DNA of 64,000 nucleotides. Origin: Mesorhizobium sp. B2-3-12. GTDB taxonomy: Bacteria; Pseudomonadota; Alphaproteobacteria; Rhizobiales; Rhizobiaceae. This document shows, one piece after another, positions 20,499 through 29,410 of this stretch. Below the pieces are notes generated by a model that saw only the letters and a program-made list of their open reading frames with translations, searched no databases and was not told the origin of the DNA. How positions within the stretch are numbered: the stretch's first letter is position 1; each line of letters begins with the position of its first letter. The stretch lies in assembly GCF_006442205.1 (NCBI RefSeq), contig NZ_VFVR01000001.1:1-64000 (forward strand). Direction: 5' to 3'. The position numbers and the translations under genes were made by a program.

Positions 20499-22202
20499 AT
20501 GCTCTCGCTTGATCGGTTGAGTCTCTTTTCCTCGGTGGCTTGGGTGGAAAGTTCCAGAAATTTTAGATTTTGGTTCGCGCTTTACATTTGTAGCGCGTTG
20601 CTGTGCGTAGCCATTACCGCGGCGTATATAAATCTGGAAGATCCCGTTTATTATTGGGATTTCGACGCCTATTTCAAGGCATTCAACCAGCAAGGCGAAT
20701 TTCTGGTCCAGGAGCCGGTTCAATGGCTGCGTCAGTTGAGGGCGTCCATCAAGGCGGATGATTACAGTGTGGCGGCTCTGGCGCCGCTGATGCCGTTTCA
20801 CATATTCTTTGGCGGCTCGAGGCTTTCATACGTCGCGGCGATAGTCGTGGTCTATTTGGTCCCCACGGCGCTCTTTGTGGGAAGACTGAGCTATCTGGAG
20901 GCTATAGCCGAAACGCGCTCGTCGCAAAGCTGGCTCGCCGTGTTGATTGCGGCCCTTCTGTACACGCCGTTCTGGGCCGCGACACTTCGTGGGATGCCCG
21001 ATGTCGGTGGTTCCTTGGCGCTTGTCGCGGCGACCTATTTTTTCTGGAAATCAAAATTCCTCACCCGCGAGCCCGTGGTCAGTGGCATACGCGTCGGGGC
21101 ATATGTCTGGTTGGCATTCATGCTGCGCCGCTGGTACGCATATTCCGCCGTCGCGCTCGCGATTTCCGCGGTCTTCTTTTGTCTGTTGCGGATCGCAAAA
21201 GACCGAGACTTCGCCGCGCTCAGGAATGCGGTCTTGGGGGGCATGTGTGCGCTTGCCGTTATCGCCGGAGCCGCATGGATTTTCCAGGCGCCCCTCATAC
21301 TCAAGATCCTGGGGACCAACTACGGTGACCTCTACGCCGGATACAAGACCGACTTGCTCTCGCAACTTGGCCAAGTAGGAGCCAGGATCAGTTTTGCGAA
21401 CTGGTCACTCGTAGCGTTGGGCCTTTATTTTTCAATAGTACGCCGCAACCACTTTGCCTTATTTTGCGCCGTCGCCTCTGCACTGACTTTTTTCCTTTTT
21501 ACCCGAACGCAGGATCCAGATCGCCATCACTCAATACCGATATTTCTTTGGCTTTTTCCCGCATATGCCCAAGCAATCGTTGCAATCGTTTCGATGCCGG
21601 CATCGAGGTCGCGATGGTCGGTTGCCGCCATTGCCGTCTTGGCTGGATGTGCATTTTTGGGCACTTTCTTTCCGGTTGGGCGTCAGGCGCTGGCTCCGAT
21701 CAGTTACGTCTTTGCCAGGGAAGCCACACTTCCTCTGCACCTGGACAATCAGCCGGAGTATCGTCGCCTTATCGGCGACCTTCTCGGCAGGATGGGCCCT
21801 GAGGATCGTTTTTCCGTATTTGCGTCCGATTTGGTCATGAACGACTGGATGTTGGTCGGCATGGATGGCGATCTGTCCGCTCACATCGAGTGGACTTGCC
21901 AAGTTGACAGCCGCGACAGATTCGGACCGAGAGCGTTGAAATCCCGATATGCCGTCGTGACCGATCCGCCTGTGGTGCATCTGCAGGCGGGAGCGCAGCT
22001 CTGCATAACGATCCCCGACCAGCAGATACTCGCAGGCACGGGTATCGGCGCCGCATACAGGCGCATTGGCGCATATCGGTTGTCCGGAGGCTTCAACGGT
22101 TACCTTTATGAGCAGGTTCGCCCGGTCAGCGCGGCTGAGGTCGATGCTCTCTACGGCGAGTTCAGGAAAAAATATCCGGACTGGGCGACGCCTGACTGGT
22201 GA
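20499..22202 (+). CDS. Multi-pass membrane protein, GT-C glycosyltransferase-like
   Basis: This protein of about 567 residues has about ten or eleven hydrophobic segments, the first near residues 20-45, followed by an acidic loop with EDPVYYWDFDAYFKAF that resembles the catalytic first periplasmic loop of GT-C enzymes (GT39/ArnT-like polyprenyl-phosphate sugar transferases). The C-terminal 170 residues are soluble. The start could also be TTG 20454; no clear ribosome binding site decides. The gene and its 5' flank are visibly AT-richer than the neighbours, consistent with transfer. It may act on cell-surface sugars, given the lipid-A-type hydroxylase next to it, but no direct evidence links them. 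Confidence 0.7.
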   Translation: MLSLDRLSLFSSVAWVESSRNFRFWFALYICSALLCVAITAAYINLEDPVYYWDFDAYFKAFNQQGEFLVQEPVQWLRQLRASIKADDYSVAALAPLMPFHIFFGGSRLSYVAAIVVVYLVPTALFVGRLSYLEAIAETRSSQSWLAVLIAALLYTPFWAATLRGMPDVGGSLALVAATYFFWKSKFLTREPVVSGIRVGAYVWLAFMLRRWYAYSAVALAISAVFFCLLRIAKDRDFAALRNAVLGGMCALAVIAGAAWIFQAPLILKILGTNYGDLYAGYKTDLLSQLGQVGARISFANWSLVALGLYFSIVRRNHFALFCAVASALTFFLFTRTQDPDRHHSIPIFLWLFPAYAQAIVAIVSMPASRSRWSVAAIAVLAGCAFLGTFFPVGRQALAPISYVFAREATLPLHLDNQPEYRRLIGDLLGRMGPEDRFSVFASDLVMNDWMLVGMDGDLSAHIEWTCQVDSRDRFGPRALKSRYAVVTDPPVVHLQAGAQLCITIPDQQILAGTGIGAAYRRIGAYRLSGGFNGYLYEQVRPVSAAEVDALYGEFRKKYPDWATPDW

Positions 22203-22485
22203 CAGCCGCGCGGCTGGCCGCCCCCTGCTAGCCGCAGCGTCGCCGTTAGCACCATCGTCCTATAGCGCCATGGCGGCGTGGAAGCACACCGATCTCATCA
22301 TTGAGGTGGTGCCGGGCATTGACGTGGTGCTAGGCAGGGGCGGCATGTTCTCGCTCGACAATGGCCGCGAAAGGCGGTTCCTGACGCGGTCGACGGTACG
22401 CGGTCGACCGTCCGTCCCATCTCCGGGGCGGCGTCACCGGCTTCAAGGGATTGACGCCGGCGCCTTCGCAGAGGCAGTAACGGCT

Positions 22486-22860
22486 ATGTTCAATCTGCTT
22501 CTTGTCGTTGTCGGTGGCGGCCTTGGTGCCGGCATCCGCTATTTGACCAATATGGGTGCGCTGCGCCTCGTCGGCCCCAACTATCCCTGGGGCACGATGG
22601 CGATCAACATCATCGGCTCCTTTGCCATGGGGCTGTTCATCGCCACCCTGGCGCGCCGCAGCGGATCGAACGAGCTCAGACTCTTCGTCGCCACCGGCAT
22701 CTTCGGCGGCTTCACCACTTTCTCGGCCTTTTCGCTCGACTTCGCGACACTGTGGGAGCGGGGCGCCACGCTGCCGGCGTTTGGCTATGCGCTTGCAAGC
22801 GTCATTGGCGCGATCATTGCCCTGTTTCTGGGACTTTGGCTCGCAAGAAGCCTGCCATAA
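22486..22860 (+). CDS. crcB: Fluoride ion channel CrcB/Fluc
   Basis: This 124-residue protein has four hydrophobic segments and the family motifs GGGLGAGIRY near residue 9, WGTMAINIIGSFAMG and GGFTTFSAFSLD. CrcB dimers export fluoride. ATG 22486 is chosen since the family length is then normal. The frame is open for 140 codons upstream, but those residues are unlike CrcB. GAGG lies about a dozen bases before the ATG. I looked for the crcB-type fluoride riboswitch in the 283-bp upstream gap and did not see its conserved blocks. Confidence 0.95.
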   Translation: MFNLLLVVVGGGLGAGIRYLTNMGALRLVGPNYPWGTMAINIIGSFAMGLFIATLARRSGSNELRLFVATGIFGGFTTFSAFSLDFATLWERGATLPAFGYALASVIGAIIALFLGLWLARSLP

Positions 22861-22888
22861 AGCACGCCATGGCATGCTTTATGGTTTT
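22855..22888 (+). terminator. Terminator after crcB
   Basis: The stop codon of crcB lies inside a long palindrome. CCATAAAGCA (22855-22864) pairs with TGCTTTATGG (22875-22884), and inside it GCCATGGC is self-complementary, with one C/A mismatch between. TTTT follows at 22885-22888. Confidence 0.65.
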
Positions 22889-22970
22889 GGGCGGCGTGCA
22901 TTAGTGCTATTGCCGCGCCAAACGCAGCAGGCCAAGAGCCCTGCTCGGGAAACGGATAAGCGAAAAAGAC

Positions 22971-23951
22971 ATGGCAGGCGTTGAACAGATCACGGTGGAG
23001 GCCGGCGAGGCGGGCATGCGGCTCGATCGTTGGTTCAAGACCCATTTTCCGGGACTTGGCTTCGGCCACCTGCAGAAACTGCTGCGCTCCGGCCAGATCC
23101 GTGTCGATGGCGGTCGGGTCAAGGCCGACACCCGTGTCGAGCCTGGCCAGATGGTGCGCGTTCCGCCGCTCGAGGTGGACAAGAAGGGCGAGAGCGCGCT
23201 TACCGGCCACTCGATCCGCAACCAGGGCGACGCCGATGTACTCGCCAAGATGCTGATCCACGAGGACCCGAAGGTCTTCGTCTTCAACAAGCCGGCCGGC
23301 CTCGCCGTTCAGGGCGGTTCCGGCGTCACGCGCAATGTCGACGACATGCTGGAAGCCTGGCGCAACCAGAAGGGCGAGAAGCCGCGGCTGGTGCATCGCC
23401 TCGACCGTGACACGTCGGGCGTGCTGGTCGTCGCCCGCACCCGGCTGGCCGCCATGAAGCTGTCGGAAGCGTTTCGCGCTCGTGAAACCAAGAAGACGTA
23501 CTGGGCACTGGTCAAGGGCGTGCCGCCCAAGCGCGAGGACAAGATCTCGACCTGGCTGATCAAGGAGCCGACGCCCGACGGCGACCGCGTGCGCATTGCC
23601 GCGCATGGCGAAAAGGGTGCCGACCACGCGGTCTCTTACTACCGTATCATCGAGCAGGCGGCGCAGACGATGACCTGGCTGGAGATGGAGCCCTATACGG
23701 GCCGCACCCACCAGCTTCGCGTCCATGCCGCCTATATTGGCTGCCCGATCATCGGCGACCCGAAATACTTCGAGGCCGACACCAACTGGGATTTTCCCGG
23801 CGGCATTCAAAACCGCCTGCATCTGCACGCGCGCCGCATCATTATCCCGCATCCCGACAAGGGCGTCATCGACGTCACCGCGCCGATGCCGCCGCATATG
23901 CGCCAGAGCTGGAACCTGATCGGCTTCGACGACGCCAGCGCGGAGGATTGA
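22971..23951 (+). CDS. rluC: RluA-family pseudouridine synthase (RluC-like)
   Basis: This 326-residue enzyme has an N-terminal S4 RNA-binding domain (about residues 15-65) and the RluA catalytic motif HRLDRDTSG at 142-150, where the Asp of HRLD is the nucleophile. The GRTHQLRVH motif follows near residue 245. RluC modifies three uridines of 23S rRNA in E. coli; the target here is inferred from the S4 domain and overall form. It lies 110 bp after crcB and 2 bp before the EamA gene, so it heads a three-gene operon with EamA and ATP12 genes. Confidence 0.9.
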   Translation: MAGVEQITVEAGEAGMRLDRWFKTHFPGLGFGHLQKLLRSGQIRVDGGRVKADTRVEPGQMVRVPPLEVDKKGESALTGHSIRNQGDADVLAKMLIHEDPKVFVFNKPAGLAVQGGSGVTRNVDDMLEAWRNQKGEKPRLVHRLDRDTSGVLVVARTRLAAMKLSEAFRARETKKTYWALVKGVPPKREDKISTWLIKEPTPDGDRVRIAAHGEKGADHAVSYYRIIEQAAQTMTWLEMEPYTGRTHQLRVHAAYIGCPIIGDPKYFEADTNWDFPGGIQNRLHLHARRIIIPHPDKGVIDVTAPMPPHMRQSWNLIGFDDASAED

Positions 23952-23953
23952 CC

Positions 23954-24871
23954 GTGAGCGGCGCCGCCGACGCGCTCGATCGGCGCGACACAATCGATAT
24001 GGCCGCCGCCGCCATCATGGTCGGTCTGACCTTTTCCTGGGGGCTGAACTACGTTGCCGCCAAGATTTCCTACGCCGGCTACGACCCCGTTTTCCTGTCG
24101 ATCGCGCGCTCGATCATCGGTGGGCTCTGTGTTTTTCTCTGGTGCCGCTGGCGCGGCATAGCGCTGTTCGCGCACGACGGCACATTGCTTGCCGGCATCG
24201 CGGTCGGCGTGCTGTTCGGCATCGAATTCCTCTGTCTTTACGTCGGCCTGGAGCACACGACGGTTGCCCGCAACACGCTGCTCGTCAACTCGATGCCGTT
24301 CTGGATGCTGATTGGCGGTCACTTTCTGCTCGGCGAGCAGATCACCATGCGCAAGTTCCTTGGCCTGCTATTGGCCTTCGCGGGGCTTGCCGCCGTCTTT
24401 TCCGATAAACTCGGCGGGGGTGGTGACATGTTGTTCGGCGACCTGCTGAGCCTGGGCTCCGGATTCTTCTGGGCCCTGACAAATATCCTCATCAAGCGCT
24501 CGAAACTGGTCGAGGCAAGTGCGGAGAAGCTGCTGCTCTACCAACTCGCCGGCGCGGCGATCGTTGGCGTGCTGGTGTTACCTCTCGCCGGTCCGCCGGT
24601 CCGCGATCCCTCCTTGCTGCCGACACTGGCGCTGCTTTTCCAGGCGATCTACATCGTCGCTTTCACCTACGTACTGTGGTTCTGGCTGCTGCGCCGCTAT
24701 CCCGCCTCCGGCTTGTCCAGTTTCACCTTCCTGTCGCCGGTTTTCGGTGTTTTGTGCGGGGCGATCATCTTGAACGAGCCGCTGACCATTCGCATTTTCC
24801 TGGCACTTGGGTTGATTGCGGCGGGCCTGATCATCGTCAACCGGCCGGCGCGCAAGCTGACGCCGGTTTGA
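23954..24871 (+). CDS. EamA/DMT-family transporter (GTG start)
   Basis: This 305-residue protein has ten predicted hydrophobic segments in two EamA halves, as in the drug/metabolite transporter superfamily. GTG 23954 follows GGAGG by 7 bases (the SD lies in the last codons of rluC), so it is favoured over TTG 23948. Motifs include GLTFSWGLNYVAAK in helix 1 and the pre-helix-4 sequence ARNTLLVNSMPFWMLIG. The substrate cannot be inferred. Confidence 0.88.
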   Translation: MSGAADALDRRDTIDMAAAAIMVGLTFSWGLNYVAAKISYAGYDPVFLSIARSIIGGLCVFLWCRWRGIALFAHDGTLLAGIAVGVLFGIEFLCLYVGLEHTTVARNTLLVNSMPFWMLIGGHFLLGEQITMRKFLGLLLAFAGLAAVFSDKLGGGGDMLFGDLLSLGSGFFWALTNILIKRSKLVEASAEKLLLYQLAGAAIVGVLVLPLAGPPVRDPSLLPTLALLFQAIYIVAFTYVLWFWLLRRYPASGLSSFTFLSPVFGVLCGAIILNEPLTIRIFLALGLIAAGLIIVNRPARKLTPV

Positions 24872-24882
24872 AAGAGATTTTT

Positions 24883-25674
24883 ATGCGCGATATCCTCAAC
24901 GACCTCGAAGCGGGCAAATATCTCTCCGACCCGGATCCGGTGCGTCGCGCCCAGATCCAGATGAAGACGCCGCTTCCCAAGCGCTTCTACAAGGAGGTGT
25001 CGGTCGCGCCGGTGGAAGGTGGCTTTGCCGTCCATCTCGATGGCAAGCCTGTGCGCACCCCGGGCAAGGCACTGCTGGCGCTGCCGACTGAGGCGGCCGC
25101 GGCGCTGGTCGCCGACGAGTTCGCGCAGCAGGGCGAGACGATCAATCCGGTGACGATGCCGGTGATGCGGCTGGCCAACACCGCCATTGACGGCGTCGCA
25201 ACCGACCCGCAGGCCGTGCTCGAAGACGTACTGCGCTTTGCCTCGTCGGATATGCTCTGCTATCGCGCCGACGCCCCGCAAGGGCTGGTCGAGCGGCAGA
25301 ACGAGCAGTGGGATCCCGTCATCGACTGGGCCCGCGCCTCGCTTGGGGTTCGCTTCAACCTTGCCGAGGGTATCATCCATGTCGAGCAGCCGCGCGAAAC
25401 CCTTGCCGTGCTGGGCAGCCATCTGGCGCAGCGCTCCGAGCCGCTGCGCCTGGCCGCCATTCATGTCATGACGTCGCTGACCGGCTCCGCACTGCTGGCG
25501 CTCGCCGTCGATTTCGGCGCGCTCGACGGCGAGGAGGCCTGGGCCGCCGGCCATGTCGACGAGGATTGGCAGATCGCGCAGTGGGGACAGGACGCCGAAG
25601 CCGTCGCGCGCCGCGCCGCCCGCAAACGCGACATGATGGCCGCCGTCAGTCTGCTTGAAGCGCTGCGGGCCTGA
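24883..25674 (+). CDS. ATP12-family F1-ATPase assembly chaperone
   Basis: This 263-residue protein matches the ATP12 family, which in mitochondria holds the F1 alpha subunit before assembly; bacterial members are mostly alphaproteobacterial. Visible blocks are KRFYKEVSVAPVEGGFAVHL, LDGKPVRTPGKALLALPT, and the conserved EQWDPVIDWA near residue 140. ATG 24883 has GAAAGAGAT before it and lies 11 bp after the EamA gene. The last third is a helical domain rich in Ala/Arg. Confidence 0.9.
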   Translation: MRDILNDLEAGKYLSDPDPVRRAQIQMKTPLPKRFYKEVSVAPVEGGFAVHLDGKPVRTPGKALLALPTEAAAALVADEFAQQGETINPVTMPVMRLANTAIDGVATDPQAVLEDVLRFASSDMLCYRADAPQGLVERQNEQWDPVIDWARASLGVRFNLAEGIIHVEQPRETLAVLGSHLAQRSEPLRLAAIHVMTSLTGSALLALAVDFGALDGEEAWAAGHVDEDWQIAQWGQDAEAVARRAARKRDMMAAVSLLEALRA

Positions 25675-25857
25675 GCGCGACGCCCGCCTTCGCACTGCAC
25701 CTAATACGAAAGTCATAATCCCATCGTCGCGGTGCCTTTCCCCGGCGCTTTCTGCCATTTTTCCTGTGTTGGCTGCGTTTTGTGAGTCCGCGTTCGGAGG
25801 AGAACGCGGACGCTGGCGCACAGCATCGAGGACTGGGTCTCACGGGAGGATAACTCA

Positions 25858-27744
25858 ATGGCAATGGCATCGACCGCCGGCGGAACGAGCCGCGGCATGA
25901 CGCGGGAAGAGAAGAAAGTCATCTTCGCTTCCTCGCTGGGCGCGGTTTTCGAATGGTACGATTTCTATCTCTACGGCGCGCTGGCGGCCGCGATCGGCAC
26001 GACATTCTTCAACTCGTTTCCCGAAAGTACCCGCTACATCTTCACGCTGCTGGTTTTCGCCGCCGGCTTCATCGTGCGTCCCTTCGGCGCGCTGGTGTTC
26101 GGCCGCATCGGCGATCTAGTCGGCCGCAAATACACGTTTCTAATGACCATCATGATCATGGGCCTTTCGACCTTTCTGGTCGGCCTGCTTCCCGGTTCCG
26201 AGACGTGGGGTATCGCGGCGCCCATCCTGCTGATCGCGCTGCGCATGCTGCAGGGCCTGGCGCTTGGTGGTGAATATGGCGGTGCCGCGACCTATGTCGC
26301 CGAACATGCGCCCGACGATCGGCGCGGTTTCTACACGTCATGGATCCAGACGACCGCGACGCTCGGCCTTTTCCTGTCGCTGATCGTCATCCTGATCGTG
26401 CAGAACTCCTTGAGCAAGGAGGCTTTCGCGGCCTGGGGCTGGCGCATTCCCTTCATCGTTTCAGCCGTATTGCTCGCGATTTCGGTCTGGATCCGTCTGT
26501 CGCTCTCGGAATCGCCGACCTTCCTGCGCATGAAGGAGGAGGGCAAGAGTTCCAAGGCGCCGCTGTCTGAAGCCTTCGGCCAGTGGAAAAATGCCAAGAT
26601 CGCGATCCTCGCGCTGTTCGGCCTGACCGCCGGCCAGGCCGTCGTCTGGTACAACGGCCAGTTCTACGCGCTGTTCTTCCTGGCCAATGTGCTCAAGGTC
26701 GATGCGCAGTCGGTCAACATCATGATCGCCATTGCGCTCGCGCTCGGCACGGGCTTCTTCGTCTTCTTCGGCTGGTTGTCCGACAAGATAGGCCGCAAGC
26801 CGATCATCATGGCCGGCCTTGCGCTGGCGGTCGTCACCACCTTCCCGCTGTTCAAGGCACTGACCTGGGCCGCCAACCCGGCTCTCGCCACCGCGCAACA
26901 GAACACGCGCGCCACGGTGACCGCGGCCCCTGGAGACTGCAACTTCCAGTTCAATCCGACCGGAACACGCGTACCCGTGACGTCCTGCGATATCGCAACC
27001 GACTTCCTTTCCAAGAACTCGGTGCCTTACGATATCGTTTCGACAGCGGCGGCCGGCACGGCGGCAACCGTCAAGATCGGCAACGAGACCGTGACGTCCT
27101 ATGACGCGGCGGCCGCTGGCGACAAGAAGGCTGCAAGCGACACCGCCTTCAAGAAGTCGGTCAACATGGCTCTTCAGGACGGCGGTTATCCGCTGAAGCG
27201 CGCTGCCGCCAAGGTCGCCGACCAGAAGCTCGACGCCTTCGTCGCCGCCAATCCGGAACTGAAGCTCGATACCGCGGCCATCCGTGGCGGCGAGAAGGCA
27301 ACGGTTCCGGTCGAGCAGGCGATCAAGGACGAGGTGCTGACCAAGGATGAGGCGGCCGGCGCCCCGGAGGTGACCGTCTACTCCATTCCGGCAGCGGGTG
27401 CGTTCGCGATGTTTGCCGATCCCGCACAAGTCAACTGGGCAAAGGTCATCGGCATCCTGTTCATCCTGGTCCTCTACGTGACCATGGTCTACGGACCGAT
27501 CGCGGCGATCCTGGTCGAGATGTTTCCGACCCGCATCCGCTACAGCGGCATGTCGCTGCCCTATCACATCGGCAATGGCTGGTTCGGCGGACTGCTGCCC
27601 GCGATCGTGTTCGCGTTCAGCGCCTACAAGGGCGATATCTACTATGGCCTCTGGTACCCGGTGGTCATCGCCGCGATGACGCTGATCATCGGCATGATCT
27701 TCGTCAAGGATACGCTTGGGACCGATCTGCGGACCAAGGAGTAG
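25858..27744 (+). CDS. MHS-family MFS transporter with a large periplasmic loop
   Basis: This 628-residue protein is a metabolite:H+ symporter type MFS carrier (ProP/KgtP/ShiA-like). Signatures are SLGAVFEWYDFYLYGAL near residue 25, RPFGALVFGRIGDLVGRKY with the helix 2-3 motif A, and RMLQGLALGGEYGGAATY. The usual length is 430-550 residues. The excess is one block of about 190 residues (near 336-522) between TM9 and TM10, facing the periplasm, with Cys361 and Cys377 and Ala/Lys-rich helices. The substrate is unknown. ATG 25858 is preceded by GGAGGATAACTCA. Confidence 0.9.
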   Translation: MAMASTAGGTSRGMTREEKKVIFASSLGAVFEWYDFYLYGALAAAIGTTFFNSFPESTRYIFTLLVFAAGFIVRPFGALVFGRIGDLVGRKYTFLMTIMIMGLSTFLVGLLPGSETWGIAAPILLIALRMLQGLALGGEYGGAATYVAEHAPDDRRGFYTSWIQTTATLGLFLSLIVILIVQNSLSKEAFAAWGWRIPFIVSAVLLAISVWIRLSLSESPTFLRMKEEGKSSKAPLSEAFGQWKNAKIAILALFGLTAGQAVVWYNGQFYALFFLANVLKVDAQSVNIMIAIALALGTGFFVFFGWLSDKIGRKPIIMAGLALAVVTTFPLFKALTWAANPALATAQQNTRATVTAAPGDCNFQFNPTGTRVPVTSCDIATDFLSKNSVPYDIVSTAAAGTAATVKIGNETVTSYDAAAAGDKKAASDTAFKKSVNMALQDGGYPLKRAAAKVADQKLDAFVAANPELKLDTAAIRGGEKATVPVEQAIKDEVLTKDEAAGAPEVTVYSIPAAGAFAMFADPAQVNWAKVIGILFILVLYVTMVYGPIAAILVEMFPTRIRYSGMSLPYHIGNGWFGGLLPAIVFAFSAYKGDIYYGLWYPVVIAAMTLIIGMIFVKDTLGTDLRTKE

Positions 27745-27762
27745 TCGATCGCCGATATGAAT

Positions 27763-27798
27763 AAAAAGCCCGGCGCGAGCGATCGCGCCGGGCTTTTT
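27763..27798 (+). terminator. Bidirectional terminator after the MHS transporter
   Basis: A perfect 16-bp stem pairs the arms at 27763-27778 and 27783-27798 around the loop GCGA. It begins with AAAAA and ends with TTTTT, so it can end transcription from both sides: the MHS transporter on the plus strand and the small gene ending at 27823 on the minus strand. Confidence 0.92.
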
Positions 27799-27822
27799 CA
27801 TGCAAACTCTATGCTGAAGGCT

Positions 27823-28017
27823 TCAGCTCTTCCGGTGTGAATTCTCTTCCTCGACGGCGGCTTCGTGATACCAGCCATCGGAATCGGCGTGCTCGCCGCG
27901 AAGCGCGGCAAGCTCTGCCGCGAATTTGGCCTTGGCGCCTAAATTTAAGGCAGGCCTGCGCGCTGCCAGCGGGAACATCAGGATTGTTGCCGACGGACGG
28001 GAAGGGGCGACTTCCAT
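27823..28017 (-). CDS. Small DUF6074-like protein
   Basis: This 64-residue protein begins MEVAPSRPSATILMFPLAAR and carries the hydrophobic-then-arginine motif ILMFPLAARRPAL, which resembles DUF6074, a small rhizobial family of unknown function. ATG at 28017 has AAAGGAGAG at a good distance upstream on its strand, which argues that it is truly translated; a longer frame to 28065 lacks that. It is divergent from glnII and its upstream region holds TGCCTA repeats. Function is unknown. Confidence 0.65.
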   Translation of the reverse strand: MEVAPSRPSATILMFPLAARRPALNLGAKAKFAAELAALRGEHADSDGWYHEAAVEEENSHRKS

Positions 28018-28087
28018 GGGCGCTCTCCTTTCTTCTTCGGGAGCTTGTCGATTCAGTCTCTTCACAACATAGGTCTTGCGATTCCTT

Positions 28088-28124
28088 TAGGCAATATGCC
28101 TACGAAAAGATCATTATTTGCCTA
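28088..28124. promoter_or_regulatory. Repeated TGCCTA sites between the DUF6074-like gene and glnII
   Basis: TAGGCA (28088-28093) and TGCCTA (28097-28102) form a perfect inverted repeat with a 3-nt spacer. A third copy TGCCTA is at 28119-28124, 22 bases (about two helical turns) after the second. The region is AT-rich and lies between two divergent genes, roughly 110-145 bp upstream of the glnII sigma-54 promoter, where activators such as NtrC usually bind, but the sequence is not the NtrC consensus. The binding protein is not known. Confidence 0.5.
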
Positions 28125-28230
28125 ATATATATGCACAATTGATGTTTGACTGATCTTGATCATTGATGAGGCGGCTCAACAAATCCGCCCCCATCTCCCT
28201 GTCATTTTGCCGCACCGGCCGACACCGGAG

Positions 28231-28246
28231 TGGCATACGAATTGCA
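28231..28246 (+). promoter_or_regulatory. Sigma-54 promoter of glnII
   Basis: TGGCAT (28231-28236), five bases, then TTGCA (28242-28246) match the -24/-12 consensus TGGCAC-N5-TTGCA with one change. It lies 86 bp before the glnII ATG. Rhizobial glnII is known to be transcribed by RpoN with NtrC, so the match fits the gene. The rest of the 315-bp gap 28018-28332 contains the TGCCTA repeats and no further gene that I can see. Confidence 0.85.
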
Positions 28247-28332
28247 TTTTATTGATTGGCAGCGCCGGCTGCCGACGGCGGACCCGTGTCGACCCCGTCT
28301 GGTGTTCGGTGAACAAGCAACGAGAGGCTAGA

Positions 28333-29370
28333 ATGACGAAATACAAGCTCGAGTATATCTGGCTCGATGGATACACCCCGGTCCCCAATCTGCGCGGCAA
28401 GACGCAGGTCAAGGAGTCCGCCGAATTCCCGACGCTCGAGGAGTTACCGCTTTGGGGCTTCGATGGCTCCTCCACGATGCAGGCCGAGGGCCACAGCTCC
28501 GACTGTGTGCTGAAGCCGGTCGCGGTTTATCCGGACCCGACCCGCACCAACGGCGTGCTGGTCATGTGCGAAGTCATGATGCCTGACGGCGTGACGCCGC
28601 ACGCATCGAACAAGCGGGCCACTATTCTTGACGACGAGGGTGCCTGGTTCGGCTTCGAGCAGGAGTATTTCTTCTACAAGGACGGCCGCCCGCTCGGCTT
28701 CCCGGAGAGCGGTTATCCCGCCCCGCAGGGTCCGTACTACACCGGCGTCGGCTACAAGAACGTTGGCGATGTCGCGCGCCAGATCGTCGAGGATCATCTC
28801 GACCTCTGCCTTGCCGCCGGGATCAACCATGAAGGCATCAACGCCGAAGTGGCCAAGGGCCAGTGGGAATTCCAGATCTTTGGCAAAGGCTCCAAGAAAG
28901 CCGCCGACCAGATGTGGATTGCTCGCTACCTGCTTCTGCGTCTCACCGAAAAATACCGCATCGACATCGAATTCCACTGCAAGCCGCTCGGCGATACCGA
29001 CTGGAACGGCTCGGGCATGCACGCCAATTTCTCGACCGCCTATATGCGCGAAGTCGGCGGCAAGGCGTATTTCGAATCGCTGATGGCGCAGTTCGACAAG
29101 AACCTGATGGACCACATCGCCGTCTACGGTCCCGACAACGACAAGCGTCTGACCGGCAAGCACGAGACCGCGCCGTGGAACAAGTTCAGCTACGGCATCG
29201 CGGACCGCGGCGCTTCGATCCGCGTGCCGCACTCCTTCGTCAAGAACGACTACAAGGGCTATCTGGAAGACCGTCGTCCGAACTCGCAAGGCGACCCCTA
29301 CCAGATCGCTTCGCAGATCCTGAAGACGATATCGCAAGTTTCGACAGCGGCTGTTTCGGCTGCTGCCTGA
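28333..29370 (+). CDS. glnII: Glutamine synthetase II (eukaryotic type)
   Basis: This 345-residue enzyme condenses glutamate, ammonia and ATP to glutamine. The short length and the segments EYIWLDGYTPVPNLRGKTQV and WGFDGSSTMQAEGHSSDC identify the GSII/GS3-like eukaryotic type found in rhizobia and Frankia; this type is octameric or decameric and not adenylylated. ATG 28333 is preceded by GAGAGGCTAGA; an in-frame extension back to 28156 is not GS-like. The RpoN promoter suggests induction by nitrogen limitation. GSI and PII genes lie 0.9-2.7 kb downstream in the opposite orientation. Confidence 0.96.
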   Translation: MTKYKLEYIWLDGYTPVPNLRGKTQVKESAEFPTLEELPLWGFDGSSTMQAEGHSSDCVLKPVAVYPDPTRTNGVLVMCEVMMPDGVTPHASNKRATILDDEGAWFGFEQEYFFYKDGRPLGFPESGYPAPQGPYYTGVGYKNVGDVARQIVEDHLDLCLAAGINHEGINAEVAKGQWEFQIFGKGSKKAADQMWIARYLLLRLTEKYRIDIEFHCKPLGDTDWNGSGMHANFSTAYMREVGGKAYFESLMAQFDKNLMDHIAVYGPDNDKRLTGKHETAPWNKFSYGIADRGASIRVPHSFVKNDYKGYLEDRRPNSQGDPYQIASQILKTISQVSTAAVSAAA

Positions 29371-29410
29371 CCTATAGCTCGGGTGGATCGCAAGGTCCTT
29401 GCCGTATAGA

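Noticed and set aside
22203..22485. A fluoride riboswitch in front of crcB
   Set aside because: The conserved blocks of the crcB motif are not seen in the 283-bp gap, although a short palindrome lies right after the preceding gene. A covariance search would be decisive.
22066..22485. Long N-terminal extension of CrcB
   Set aside because: The extra 140 residues overlap the preceding gene, are not hydrophobic, and CrcB has normal length from ATG 22486.
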